From: Temnothorax longispinosus
Lineage: Eukaryota; Arthropoda; Insecta; Hymenoptera; Formicidae
Direction: 5' to 3'
Assembly (NCBI RefSeq): GCF_030848805.1
Contig: NC_092358.1
Location: forward strand, 11,262,433-11,326,432
Length of the DNA stretch: 64,000 bases
This document shows positions 37,516-50,834 of the stretch, in pieces. The position numbers were made by a program, and so were the translations under genes. Every line of letters starts with the position of its first letter. The stretch's first letter is position 1. Under the pieces are notes generated by a model. It had not been told where the DNA came from. It made no database searches and saw only the letters and a list, made by a program, of their open reading frames with translations.

Positions 37516-40500
37516 CTGCAACAGAATAAATAGTATCGGGTACTTCGTCATCGCGCGAAATGTAACGTGAAGAACACAAATGCATTCGTCAATATATCGT
37601 ATAATCGTGAGTTATGAGCGTGGGTGCGCGCGTCCCACCGGTGAATTCATTCCCACATCGACATCCCGGCGTGAATTCCCCAGACACATTTATAGGTTCG
37701 CAACGAGGTAGATGAAAAAACCATGAAAACTGGAAACTTAATCACGGTGAACGCTGCGTCAGAAGGATTGAAACGGTCCGGCAATATCGGAGGAGATTGA
37801 GAAAAAGAGTTGTTTATTTGGTACCATTAATTGAGTTCTAAATCGATAGACTAATCGTAAAAATCATAGTAAATCGAAATTTAGAGATATGTTCACAAAA
37901 AGTAGTAAAATTATACCTATATACATATACGTACTGTAAATAGTGTTAAAATTATTTTTAACATTATTATATATATACTTGTCTGGTTCTCATTCTTCCT
38001 TTTAATTTTTGGTCCTTGAAGTCGAGAAGATTTTATTAGCCAGCAAAACCAAGGAATTCGAAGTGTTCTGGAATTTCACCTGCGTAACAACTCTGATTTA
38101 CGAACATACGCCATGTATTAGTTACACGTAGGTTCGCGAATGCATGCAGTAACACAAGTAATTATATTAAAATTCCTGTGCGTTCCAGTTGAATTTCGTG
38201 AGAGTGCGTCATCAACAGTACCGCGCTGCACCGATGGTAATGCGAAATATTTATGAAATTATCTGTTACCCGCGAACGAGCGTGCCGCGTAATGAGCGCT
38301 AAATCAATTCCGCGTGTACAAAAAGTTCGCGAGCACACACGCTTAAAATTTGCTACATGCTACCACAATTAATCGGTGTGGATTCAAGTAACTCTTTTTC
38401 GCCTTTTATATTTAATATGTAAATAACATTAACTTTTATATGATATAAAACGATACGTTTGCATTAAAACTGTTAAGAGAACTTTCATGCGTATACATAT
38501 ATAAATTCGTCATAAAAATGTTTGCGAATAAAAATTGAATTTTATTCATTTATATTGAAGAAAATAGTGTAGAGAACATTCGTCAACTCTTAACAAGGAT
38601 TCAGCGATGAATCCTAATCAGATATTAGACAATATTTCTATGTATAGTATAATTTTCATAAATTCGAAACAATGAAGAGTAAATTTAATTACACGTAGCA
38701 ACGAGATGGCGATGACTCGGTCCATTAAAAAATTTGCAACCGCATCGAGAAAACGATTATAAGTCAAACTCGGCGCTATCGAACTTAATTTTTATCTATC
38801 ATCGAAAGTTATAAGATTTTAGAACGTGTTTCGGAAATGAGGGGGTAACTTTTAATCCGATGCAGGGACGGGCAACGTAGAACGAAGCTCTTTCAAGTAA
38901 CTGAATAATTAGTCCAGACTTACTTTCGGAACTTTTGTTAAGCCTTGCCACGAACTAGAAGAAAATGGCAACGATGAAACGCTTTGCGCTCGGACGAAAA
39001 ACTCGATGAAGAAAAACGAAAAGTGCGAATGTAGAAACGTGTATATACTTGAAAGTGCAGTTGGAAAATTTTTATACCAGGATAAGGCTATTACGAGGCA
39101 TTTTTGTACGTTAACCACATAAACGAAATCTATTTTAAATTATATGAATTTTTTGATTAGCCATTATTGCAATTGTTGCTATAAAAAAATATATATATAC
39201 TTATGTTTACTATAAAGACGTTTTATTCACGCTACAACTCAGCTCGTATTTGGATTATAATATTTGGCACGCAATCAATGTTTCGTAAAGGAAGCAATGG
39301 CAGGCGTGGGCCAATGGTAGACGAAAGAGCTTTGCCGCTCTTGCAATATCGCAACGTTGCTTTATGTCGTATGGTAATAAAATTGCATGATAGAGGAACG
39401 CATACGTTTGATCTCACCTCGCGACACGCGAATATAACGGCGAGAGAGTGTGAGCCGATAATATCTGTTTCGATTTTAGGTTTTCGTTGACTAAAAAGAG
39501 AGGATACATATACAGAGTAATCCAGGTCTTTCGTGCTTTTCTTCGTATTCCGCGAACAAAATTTGAAGTCAATTCTTTTGTAGCGTGATTTTAATTAGAT
39601 CCGGTTTCTTGCAATTAATTTAGGTTTAACTTGTGGCACGCAAAATTATGGATGTTTCATGGAGAGCATTTGAATTCGCGATGACGTTCAAGACAGGTGT
39701 ATACACGGGTGGAAATCAAAACGCAGCACTCAATTGCGATCGCATTTATTTAAGCGCGGAAAACAAACATAATCCAGGATTTAGTGTTTCTCTTTGCACA
39801 AGTTACGATTTATCTGGAATGCTGCGCGATTTTGGCAGGCGGCAGCGCTAATAGTTTTAGGCGGATTTCCAAAAGCGTATTTTCCAAACGAGCTTTGCAT
39901 TGGGATTGATAAACTTTAAAAAGCATGGATTAATTTTGTGCAAAGGTGAAATTATATAAAATATTTATATAGATGTATATTGTAGAAAATTTTGTAAAAT
40001 AATTGTCAAACTTAGATTAATTTTGCTAAATGGCAGATGTGTGTTGCGACGGATAAAACAAATGGTTTAGAATATCTGCGATACAATGCAATTTTTGTTC
40101 TAAGCGTTAAGGGAATCCTATAGTGGCAGTCGTTACCGACATTTAGTTAAATGCATTAAACTTTTAACTGGCTTTACGGAATTGCAAAATTCTTTTACAG
40201 AATTGAAGTATGTACAAAAATGTAGTTCCGTCTGGTCAACTTTACATAAAAAACAAAAAAAAATTAAAAATTTGAGCATATAGAGCTATCACTGACGACA
40301 ATATTTGCTTATACAAAAATACTGCAGGTTATATATATACAAAATGAGATACGCTGGGACATAGGGAAAACATTTCAGAACAATATCGTGCAATTAGAAC
40401 TAAGATTGAAAGCCTAGAAAACAAGATTAGTGTGTTTAACTTTTATATGTGCAAAAGAACATTCAGGTTGATGGGATAAGCAGTATTGCGTGTAGCGAGT

Positions 40501-42024
40501 GATGGCGCAGCAATCAAACAAGGACAGATGCCTCTCGTTAGACAAGGACAGATATAGAGAAAACAGGATTAGAAATGTTGACATTATCGACATCGAGGAA
40601 GTTCGGCCGTCGCTATAGGATCCCCTTAACTTTCAAATAGTGCAGCTATAAGTCTAAATTGTTGTTATTTATCTGGTAACCGTTCCGCTAAATTAAGCGC
40701 AAGCCGGAAGAGGTAGAGTTACTCGTCAAAGTAAATGCAAGTAATTGGAGCATGAGATAATCGAAAAGCCAGGCTCAAGTCGATGGAGTATGCTACGCAA
40801 GTACGAAATAATTAACAAGCGCGCGTCGCTTTCCTAAGTACACAAGGTACACATAATGAGGAGACGTCGATTACTTCGATGAAAATGCCGCTTGAATGAC
40901 GGCCTAACATTTTTTTTGACAAATTTTCTTTTACGTTACATACAGTTATATTAAAATTTTCAGCCAGGGGCGCTCTATTGACGTTTGATCAGCTGCAGCG
41001 AAAATTCGTAATTTCAAATACTACCGTGCTGAACAAACGTTTAATGGCTCGAAGTTAAACAATGGGATAGTTCGCCGCTCACTTCGGCTCTACGGAATTA
41101 AATATTAGCGCAAATATCGTTTTGTACGGTAAATATTAAACTAATAACGCTTAGGTTGCATTACAATGGTACGATGAATAACAAAATTAACCGAGTACAT
41201 TTATCTTCACGAAACAGGAGCAGCGCGATAAAGGAGCGAACTAGTTCTGTACCTACATCTGATATATTATTATCCTTCCTTCCTCTCTCTTTATCTTTAA
41301 TGTGGTATAATTTTCAACAAAAATTTAGCGCGAATATCTTTCAATAGTGTCAAACGAACAATTGAAGTAAGTACTCCTCCTCCTTCTCTTCCTCCTCCTA
41401 CTACTACTAGTGAATTCGACTAAGGCGACGATAGAACGAACGCGCTGGCCTCTTGTCGCCGTCCCCTTCGAACTTCGAGGGGATTGTTTCCACGGACACG
41501 GGGCAAACAAATGGATGAGCCCCCGCAAATCGGCCCCCACTTTCGTACTCGAGCGGTCTCCTGCGTACCGTTGTTCTTCCGGTGTACCTATACCGGATCA
41601 CGTGCAAATTCGATTTGGGCCGCCGCGACGTCCCGCAGAGAACCACGCCGTACCACAGGCCAGCCCATCGTATACCGGCTTGAATTCGGTCGCCGGGCAC
41701 ATTCCCGGAAGCATTCTCGATATTACGGCTCGGCGAAACCGCGTGCGGGTGACCGCTTCGAAAGCGCGCGCGCGGAATCTCCGGGAATCCACGTGTACAC
41801 ACCCGGTGTGTAATTCCGAATTCGATTCATATAGCGTCACGTCCCGCAACAGCGGAGTCTCGGAATGTCATCCTCTACGTCCGGAAACGTGATGTCCGTA
41901 ACGGGGAAGAGAACAGCAACCCAGAGGACCGGCGAAATAAATCGGACCCAGACCTCGTCCTAATTTTATGTCCGTCGCCTTACTGCCACCTCGTATCCAA
42001 TTAAAACTTTGGCACCCTGTTAGA

Positions 42025-42068
<44 letters not shown>

Positions 42069-44678
42069 GAGGAGGGAGAGAGAACGGAAGAGCCGCAGCG
42101 CGCAATCTGCGTCTATTTGCCGGTAGAGCACGTGTATTATATAGCCGACGGAATATTACATTCGCGTCGCGAAACGGAGAGAGAGTCTGTGGTGGTTAAT
42201 GGAAACGTATCGAGGGGGACGCAGCGAACGCGCTTTCTGTCAGTGCGCCCTTAACCCTTCCGTATCCGCCGTATCCATTTTAATTAGTGTTCCGCTGGCT
42301 CTCCTGCAGAATTCCTGGCAAGTTTCCGTGCTTCAATATTTATAGTTCTTCGACGAAAATTGGATATTGAGTGCTTTTCGACAAAGATCGGGATCTGATA
42401 GGTTCGGAGATATCGTAGGAAAAATTGCTTATCCTTCGACGTTTAAAACAATGATATACTTTTCAGTGTTAGCATAAAACTCGATTCAAACTTATTCACG
42501 AGAAATCTCTGTATTCACTTTGCACCAATACTGGCACGTACTTCGTACACCCTAATGACCGCGTGCATCACGGGAAAATAGGTTGTCAGGATCGCGGCCG
42601 ACAAAAAGCTCTTTCCTCTCGCGCAAAACGCACCCTGTAATGGCCGGTAATGTCGCGTGTACGTAGCTTATCTTCCACCCTCGTGGCGAGGGAATTGTGT
42701 CGTTGCCTTTGGGACTCCGATTCGTAAAACCTCGTATTCGGTGAGGACGCACGTGGTATCATTTATACATTATGATTATACGACTCCGACATTATTTTTC
42801 ATTCCATCATTCTACCTAATTTACCCCATGGTTTACGTTTACAAGAGAGCGATTCACCCGGGAAACTACCGATTATTTCTTCTCTCTCTCTCTCTCTTTC
42901 TTTTTCTCATTCTTTCATTCTCACTTCGTTTGATGCGCTCTTTCTGTTAATTGAAATGGGCTTATTATGTTGCAAACACGCTCCATGAAACGTTTTGATA
43001 AATGTTTACTTGGTAAATGAAACTATATCCGCTCGCGGAAAGAAAAAAATTGTATGTAATTGTTAATTGTCAGTTGTGAATGAATAAAATTACTAACATC
43101 CGCGAACATAAAAGGCTATTTACGGTATCATAATAAGCGCGTCTCGTAGAGCGCTAAAAGAATAATTCAAAGTTCTTTCTTGTTATAATAACACGTAGGA
43201 CGTCGTCTTTCTTGCCTCTCTCTTTTCCAAAATAATTAAAACGAATAAATTTCCTATTACTTGTACCACATTAATTTTTTACTATTAGCCCTCTAACGCA
43301 TTAGGAAAGAAGCGTTCCATAAATCAGACTATCGAGATGAAAATTTTTCAAATCTCCAACGTACGCAATTGTACAGAGGTCTCTGAAAAGCGAAGCGCAG
43401 AGCGCGTGCCTAAATAATGTAAGACAATGAGATATTGAATTTCAACTTCAGACAGAGGCTGAATTTCAAAGCACCGCGGCATGGCTATATGTATATCTCT
43501 ATCTGCTACGAGTCTCGGTTGAATGATTATAAGAAGTGGAAATGGTAAATAGTCCTGTTTCTACGTTATGTCGCTCCCTTAAATTCCTCGTTTCCGAAAG
43601 GCATCTATAGGACGTTCCGGAATTCGCGACCTTAACTTTGACGGATTCTTTTTACCGAGTCCGAAGAGCAAAAAAAAGAGAGAGAGAGAAAAAAAAAGTT
43701 AGAAAGTATGCGGTTTTTAACAAATTTGTTTCTCTCGGAGAACTTAAACTATTCGAAAAATTTACGACTATGCAGACACCTTAATTTCCGGTTCGCGCCG
43801 AGCTTCGTTTCTCGGAGAGGTAAGCTACAATTCTCCGATCTTATCCAAATTACAAATCCGCGCTATATTGTCGGTCGGCGCATTACGCGACTTCCGCGTG
43901 AAGGAAGCGCGCGAAATATCGCGGACGAATTAGAACGAATGTCGTCCTTCGGGCAACCATTACGAGACCACCCGAGTGGCGTTAATACAGAAATCAAGTT
44001 ATGGCCGCGCGGTCGTGCGAAATGGTTCCGCCGACGGAAACGATAGCCCCTTTGCAGGCAGTCCTGAGAGGAAAAATTGCTATCGCCGACACCCCGCCAA
44101 GGGAAAGCACCAAATGTCGGAAAACTACGATTCTTACTATGATCAGTCGGTGCATTATGGGGAGTAGTTTCCTTCTTTTATTACAGTTCATTTTCATTCT
44201 CTGTCACAAAAATCACTTTATGCTGCTAATATTGTTTTACATTTTTCTGAATTGAAAAATTAGATATGACAAATATATCTCTTATTTGGAATTTATACTT
44301 GAAGATTTAAAGAAATAATTTTTAAAAGTTAGCGCTTTTAATTAAAAATCTGTTCTATTCATGCATTAATTTAATTAATGGTCCCGATGTAATTTCTTCA
44401 AATGTTTGATATTTTTAAGCGACCAATATATTGCAATAATAATTTCACGAAATGAGTTAAAATCTCTGTCACTCTTCATTGAAGTAAAGCATTGTTTGTA
44501 TCGTACGTATTTATAATTAGGATTTCCTAAGAACATTTTTGTAGAAAATCCTAAAATTAAAGTTTAGTTCAGTACCACTCGAAGAGAGCCATTATAACTC
44601 TCCGTGCGTCTCTGAGAGTCGCGAAATGAGCAGAAGAGAGAAAGGAAGAAAAAGAGAAAAAAAAGCTCTGATACTCAC
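37516..44678. other. Tetraspanin intron (between exons 2 and 3), 7.2 kb
   Basis: A long intron with donor GTGAGTAT at 44,678. It has CpG-rich patches with chance open frames (for example 41,407-41,892 on both strands), a (GA)n tract at 42,029-42,066 and a (CT)n stretch at about 42,880-42,900. No exon or transposon remnant was recognised in it. Confidence 0.75.
42029..42066. repeat. (GA)n microsatellite
   Basis: Uninterrupted GA dinucleotides, followed by GGA units, within the tetraspanin intron. Confidence 0.95.
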
Positions 44679-44799
44679 CGACTAGAATGAGGATAAATGC
44701 TGGATCGAGTGCGACGTTCGTGAGGCGGGACAGGTTGTTGAAGGTGTCCTTTTCGGTCCATGCCCAGACGCCCACTGCCATGATGCCCAGACCGAGCCA
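44679..44799 (-). CDS. TspanC8 tetraspanin, exon 2 (first visible coding exon)
   Basis: 40 codons plus one base: WLGLGIMAVGVWAWTEKD, TFNNLSRLTNVALDPAF, ILILV. It contains the end of transmembrane helix 1 (GLGIMAVGVW), the small extracellular loop and the start of helix 2. The gene product is a four-pass membrane protein. Eight loop cysteines (CC, C, C, CC, C, C across later exons), CCG and PFSCC place it in the TspanC8 group (vertebrate Tspan5, 10, 14, 15, 17, 33; Drosophila Tsp3A, Tsp26A, Tsp86D). These proteins bind ADAM10/Kuzbanian, promote its export from the endoplasmic reticulum and so tune Notch cleavage. The exact orthologue is not settled. Acceptor TTTTGTCGCAG; the exon before it, which should end ...FNVIF or similar, was not found. 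Confidence 0.92.
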
Positions 44800-47700
44800 C
44801 TGCGACAAAAAGAGAGAGAGAAAGGGGGTGAGAGTTAGAGATTGGCTTAAGTGAAGACGAATATCAACGGTAAGTTTCAGCTAACCGGAAACTTCCTCCG
44901 AACTGTTTTCGCGCCGTCTGCCATATTTGCGAACGGAGTTTTTCGATTATCCCGACGTGAGAGATATAAATCCCAGGATAGAGATATATAAATTCTAGCT
45001 ATTATATAAGTAACGCATTAGATTGATGCAAATGCGATTAGTCGTGTGTTTGCCAAATGAAACTGAAAATATTATGTAATTTCGTGAGAAAAAATAATAG
45101 ATTATTTTTGTCGATCAAGATCGTTGTCGTTGACTTTAATACTTTTACTGTATAGAAAGGGGGGAGGTATAAGAAAAAAAGGATCATTAGAATATAATCG
45201 TTGGATCAACGTAATTGCTTGTAGGTGCAAAAAGGTAAATGCGCGTGTTCACGCACGGTTTGTGGGCTTCTGGCGAAACAGCCACTCGGCGAAACTGCGA
45301 GTTTGGGTCTCGATTATACGGACCCGGTCGCGTGCGATTGCGCCGCGGATACGATTACCCGCGAATAATGAGAAAAGCACCAGGGGGAAAGAGCGAAAGA
45401 GAAGAGAGGGAATCGAACGAGAGTCTAACGGCTCTCGACCGTTAACGGTCTCATGGAGACTCTTTCGCCCGTGTATGTACGCGTAGTTACGTCTCAAATA
45501 GTTCGCAAACGACAAACGACAACGTTTGCCGAGTATTCCTCTGGCGGGCCGTTTTGTCAACAATTCTTTTCCTTCGCGTTTTTAAAACCGGCCGCAAAGC
45601 TTTGAGATCGTGATTTTGATAGACCGAGCGTAACGCTTTCCCGAACGTCCACCGAGATCGATCGTCCACACGAATTCCCTCTGTCGCTGATGTACCAATC
45701 AAATTTGAAATTTCGTCTTTTCGGCGAATTCTCGGATTTTCAGTCGCTCGTGAGATACTTTCTTTCGTTCGATTTAATAATTTAAATTTTAACGATTTTT
45801 ATCCAAATTTCAACTCGTTTTCACGAATGAGCTCGTCAATTCGCGCGAGGATATAAAACGGTTCAACACCTTTCATCAGCAAGAGTGTTAATTACACAAT
45901 GCAGCTTTAATATTAGCCTGATTAACATGGCAACCGCATTTGCGGTGAGATTGATATTCGGCGCCGTGGCATTTACTGACATTAAATCCACGCAATTACC
46001 GATGACATACGTAGACCATGTCGCGTGACAAGACCGACTTAACGTGAAGTAGCTGCAACACACCTGAGGCTGCGCCTGATAACGCGTACGCATTTCGTGG
46101 GGTAATCGGCTCTAATCTCCCCGGAGGGAGACAGGGAGCGACGGGGCGCAGTATGACGGTATACATAACTATTCTCCGCGTTTGCTTTACGTTCGATAAT
46201 TTTCACGTGCGCGCCGCGCGGGACAAATGGGTCACGGCCTCGTAACACGGTGAATTAAAAGGCGAGTACTGTATTCCGCAAATTGTTATAAGATTATCAC
46301 GTAAAATCAGTCTGCGTGTCTAATGATATACGTGCTATAATTACGTATCGTCGTAAACCAGGTTGTTCTATTCTGAACCTTTTATTATACACGATAAAGA
46401 TCGATATCTCGTTCTCGACATTTGCAGGCGGCAATCATTCAGTTTTGCAAAAATTTCGCGCACGGATCCACGTTCTTATCACCGACGGCGAAAGCTGATA
46501 TTAATAAAAAAAATTATTTATCGCAGGTTTCAAAAGTTAAACGATTCGTACACTGCCACACGCGATAATATCTTACGAGCGAACGCGGGCGGCCTCTTTC
46601 TTTTGTGGTTTTTTTCCATCGTGACCAATTTGACGGAAGCTGAAAAGGGGAAGCGAGCGAGAAAGAATCGTCGAACCCGTCGAATTGTTGGAAAGCCATT
46701 CGCGATAAATCATCTCGAAGTTGAAATGTACACACGCGCGCGCACAAATACGCGGCTCCCCGTAAATATAATTTGAAATACGCGGTGCGTTTGCATATTT
46801 TATTATTGGCAGCTACCAATTGTGCCCATTTTATAGCTGCGAATGAAGCTTACCCCAATGAATGATCATCAATGTTAAGTGACCACTTTATTTTGTAGTT
46901 CTACACATTAGTGTATGTCTTGTTTTCTTTTTACTGAACTATTTGTTATATTTATGTTACTATTTATATTCATAAATACATATCTGTCCTAGGCATTAAT
47001 AAATAACCGGAATTCTCGTCGGGCGCATCAATTATTGGTCGATCAATGTGTATCGACAAACAAAATAAAAAATAGAAGAGTCAAACTGCATCACAAGTCA
47101 AACGGTCCTCCGTCGAATTCTGCGCGCAAAGTTTTCCTTTTTATTTTTGGGAAGGCGTATGAATAATTTTTTTCCGTTTCACTGCGGAGGTTCATCGCAC
47201 GGTGTTTTATTCGCGCCAAAAACTACCCGTTCATAAAAATCGTCGAGACGGTATTTCGCTCTCTCGCCTCCTGTGCGGTCGATGCAGTTGCACGAGAGAG
47301 AAGAGACTGCGAGGGAGAAAGGGAGAGAAATGAAAAGCGACGCGACGGTCGCGGCCGTTCGGCTTCGCGAATGGCCTCCCCTGTGACGCGATAACAAATT
47401 TTGTGTCCCTTCGCGTCATCTTCGAATACATGTCATGAACACGGCCGGGGCGTCGCGTGTCAACCCCGGTAACCGCAAACAATTTCTCAACGGCGCATAA
47501 TTCACGATCGAACGGCTCTCGCGCGATCACGCTCGTGACGTTGAGGTGCGAAGGTGACGCGAGTGACGCACGTCCTCTTTTTTCCGCTCGTTACACCGAG
47601 ACAAAAATACAATTTTAATACAAAAATACAATTGTGTGATGAAAAAAAGCGAAAACTAACGGGGTCTCGCCATACGAATTACATTATTAAATTAAAATTA

Positions 47701-48625
47701 AATTAGAAATTATTATTAAAATTATAATTAGATTTTACTTGGTTTGAAATATTTTGAATTAATTTTGCGACGCAGCTACTTTTAGAACATTCGCACGATT
47801 TATATCGCGAAACGAAAATAGAAAGAAACGCGTACTGCGCGCGTGTTCGTATTTTATCGATGCTTTTATAATTTTCGCGTTTTTTTTCAAAAGCTAAACT
47901 CGGCTAATCGATTTACGTGCCGTATACATTTAGATTCTCTTCTCGCGACTATAACGAATTCAATGTTTTATTCCATTGTCTGCGTATTTTTCCATCGTAA
48001 AAACGTCTCTCGTGTCTTCGCGTAAACAAATCACTTTTTTGGTATCGAACATAGCATAACCTCCAACAACAATTTGCTAAAAAAAAGATTGACTGTACAT
48101 TTTATGTCTACTTAATCAAATTATTTATTGTTTACGAATTTCTCGCAATAATTGCGCTCATGATAGCTTGAATAAATGTTGGTTCTGTGGCGTAACGTCG
48201 AGCTATTCTATAAATTTTAATATTGTCGCTCTTATAACGGACCACGAATAAAATTGATTGTAAACATTATCGAGAAAATGGGACATTCGGGACATAAAAT
48301 TTATTAACCGATTTATATAGAGCAATTAATACTAGCAAATATTTTCGCTGGAATAATTAGTGATAACATATATATAGCTTTATCATAACTAAATAACACA
48401 TAAATAAATAACTGAGTAAAAAGGAAGCTTTGAAAGTTCAATGCGGTTGACGATGTGTAAGTTATATCGATCCTTTAAATACTACCTATAAGGATACATA
48501 ATTATAAATTGGACGTTCTCAGTCTGATAATTAATTGAAACTTCGCTACATAACGACTATCTCTTGAATTTTATACATGACATAATTAATAATAAAATAA
48601 TGGTCTCTTTTTAATGAACTGAAAT

Positions 48626-49106
48626 CAAGCTACCTTGGTTCACGATACCGTATGTCCTACTATTTCGGAAAAATTCAAGAGCATTATCAAAGATATCGAT
48701 GCCAGATTTTATTTTAGTTTCAATAAACTTAAAGGCTTTATCAAGGCCCATAAAGATTTTCTGACAATCAATTAAAAAAAAAACGTTTATAAAATATTCT
48801 GCAAGGATTGCAACGCATTCTATGTGAGACGAACGATGATATTATACTTAAAACCAGAATTTCAACATTATTACCATATTCGAGAGAACACACACCCATT
48901 TCTTCTGTCATCACAGAACACACAGAATTAACTGCAAACATGAATTTAATTGCGAGAATGTTAAAATGCTAGACAATGAAAAATTTTTATCAAAACGTTT
49001 GATTTCCGAAATGACGCACATTCAACTTCAGAAGAATGGTCTTAATTTACAATCAGACATTGAATATCTACACCATGTATACGTCTCAATTTTAAGTAAA
49101 TTGTAA
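48626..49106 (+). pseudogene. Penelope-like retroelement, C-terminal RT/GIY-YIG fragment
   Basis: The frame can be followed across several frameshifts. First WFTIPY and TISEKFKSIIKDID, leading to FNKLKGFIKAHKDFL, the end of the reverse-transcriptase part. Then VYKIFCKDCNAFYVRRT, the GIY-YIG endonuclease start (YxIxCxxC...YVGQT in live copies). Then SVITEHTEL, and finally KRLISEMTHIQLQ, NGLNLQSDIEYL and a TAA at 49,104-49,106. Breaks include a one-base loss after IPY, a slip in the poly-A run near 48,775-48,785 and at least two more frameshifts. The catalytic glycine expected before the QT position is replaced (VRRT). Penelope-like elements copy RNA and insert using this nuclease; this copy is inactive. 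The 5' part was not found. Confidence 0.8.
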
Positions 49107-50744
49107 ACCTCGCCCATTATTGTCACTTAATTGTCGTCATTTTTTAGTGTTTTTAATTTCACTCCGGTCATTATTTTAAATTGTTTATTTATTAATTTAC
49201 TCATGATTTAATCGTTGAATTTGATTTTAGTATTGTCTTTGTCATCAATTTTAAATTCTTCCTACTCTTAAACCTTCACCTACAATACCGTTTAAATTGT
49301 GTAGTGAGAGTTGGTTGGACAGTCGGACGAGACGGTTGTTATTTGGAATCAGGATTGTCTTTTAAGTGTATCATTGTCTCAATTGTAACGGCGTTCTCTA
49401 CTTACAATTTGTATTGCTTCTCGATGTTTTTTACCGCAGCTTCAATGCTTATTCTCACGTTCTCTGAGCTGGTGGGTAAGTGACTTCACTTCTCTTTTTG
49501 TTCAAGTTATTACTATCATTTTAACTTCGATCATATAATAAACTATGATCATTAGCTAAGTTTTACTTGGATTTCCTCGCTTGGAAAATTACGCTATTTC
49601 TAGACTATCAACTTTTGAAGTTACTCACTTATTTCTCGCCGGCAAAACGTGAGATGATTTTGATTTAATTGTTACCGCATGGCTAAAGATAACTCAAAGC
49701 GGAGTCGAAACGTTCGATTTATAATTATGTATATCCTAATAGTTATTAAAGACCGATAGATATAATATTAACTTACGCCGTCAAAGAGTTCAACCGTGTT
49801 GAACTCTCAACGTCTCCTTTTAACATGTCACTTTGTTAATTTCATTATCGACAGTTATTTATCCAATTTATCATAACTGTTTCAACGGTGGAAAGCAGCG
49901 ACGGGCAGCAAACGTGCAAGTGGAAAACAAGTTTCGGAAAAAATAACACAATCGGCAATATAGTCACAATGAAACTTTTCTTTTGAACGCATACGCTCGT
50001 GTTGGCGCAGCCGGGCAACGAGTAAATAAAATGTTTATTGTGTAGAGTTAATATTTTCCTAACGGCTCTTTATCCGGAGTGGAGTGTTCGCAGGAACGCG
50101 GTCGAAATCCGCGCGGTATATTCCGCTCCCGAATAGCGCCAGGAAAAAAAGTGCCCGCTTTTATGATATTAATTTTTCAAACGACTTTAGCGAGACGCGG
50201 TTTTTTTCAGAATTAGAAATAAGTAGTATATACAAATTGTATATACATAAGCGGTTACCCATGTCGTGAGCATTATTATTTCTTGACAGATTTCTTGATA
50301 ACTCACAATTTGCTGTCAATACCGCTCAAATCGGCAAGATTTATATGTCTTCTTGTTACTGTCTTACGTGTGTCTTTTCTTATATTAAAATTAAAGCTTA
50401 ATCTAAATTATATCGTCTTTTTGAAATAATTTAACTTTCATGCTCTCTTACGTATTAAAAGCTATTATTAAGGATTTTGTCAAATTAAAATTCTTATTAT
50501 TAAAATTCTTATTATATAATCTCGTGACAATAAAAAGAATCTGTAAGTGTTAATACTTAAAAAATACTGCATATACTGCAGCATCTGAACTCCTAAAGCC
50601 AACATCGGGTTGACATTGCGCGATTGTAAAACCCCACCTGTGCTACTGAGCTGGCCCTCTATCAATCCTCTTTCCCAGAAAATGTCAAATTTGTATTCAA
50701 ATTTAGTTTTTTTATTTATTGTCTATTTTATAAAAAATAAATAA

Positions 50745-50834
50745 AAAAAGTGTGCAAATTAGAAACTTGCACATTGCTTCTTCATAATTTTTTGCTTATA
50801 AAGCTTCTGCAAGTTTCTAATTTACACACTTTTT
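50745..50834. repeat. Inverted repeat, 27-bp arms
   Basis: AAAAAGTGTGCAAATTAGAA at 50,745 and its mirror ending ACACACTTTTT at 50,834 form a 27-bp stem with one mismatch, around a 36-bp loop. It could be the remains of a MITE or a transcribed hairpin. No target duplication or coding sequence is visible. Confidence 0.6.

Noticed and set aside
41407..41892. Overlapping 131-160 codon frames on both strands
   Set aside because: GC-rich patch inside a tetraspanin intron where stops are rare by composition; no motif, and frames are open on both strands at once.
49300..49500. Possible long-terminal or terminal repeat of the Penelope-like copy
   Set aside because: No second copy of this segment was found in front of the remnant, so no terminal repeat can be claimed.
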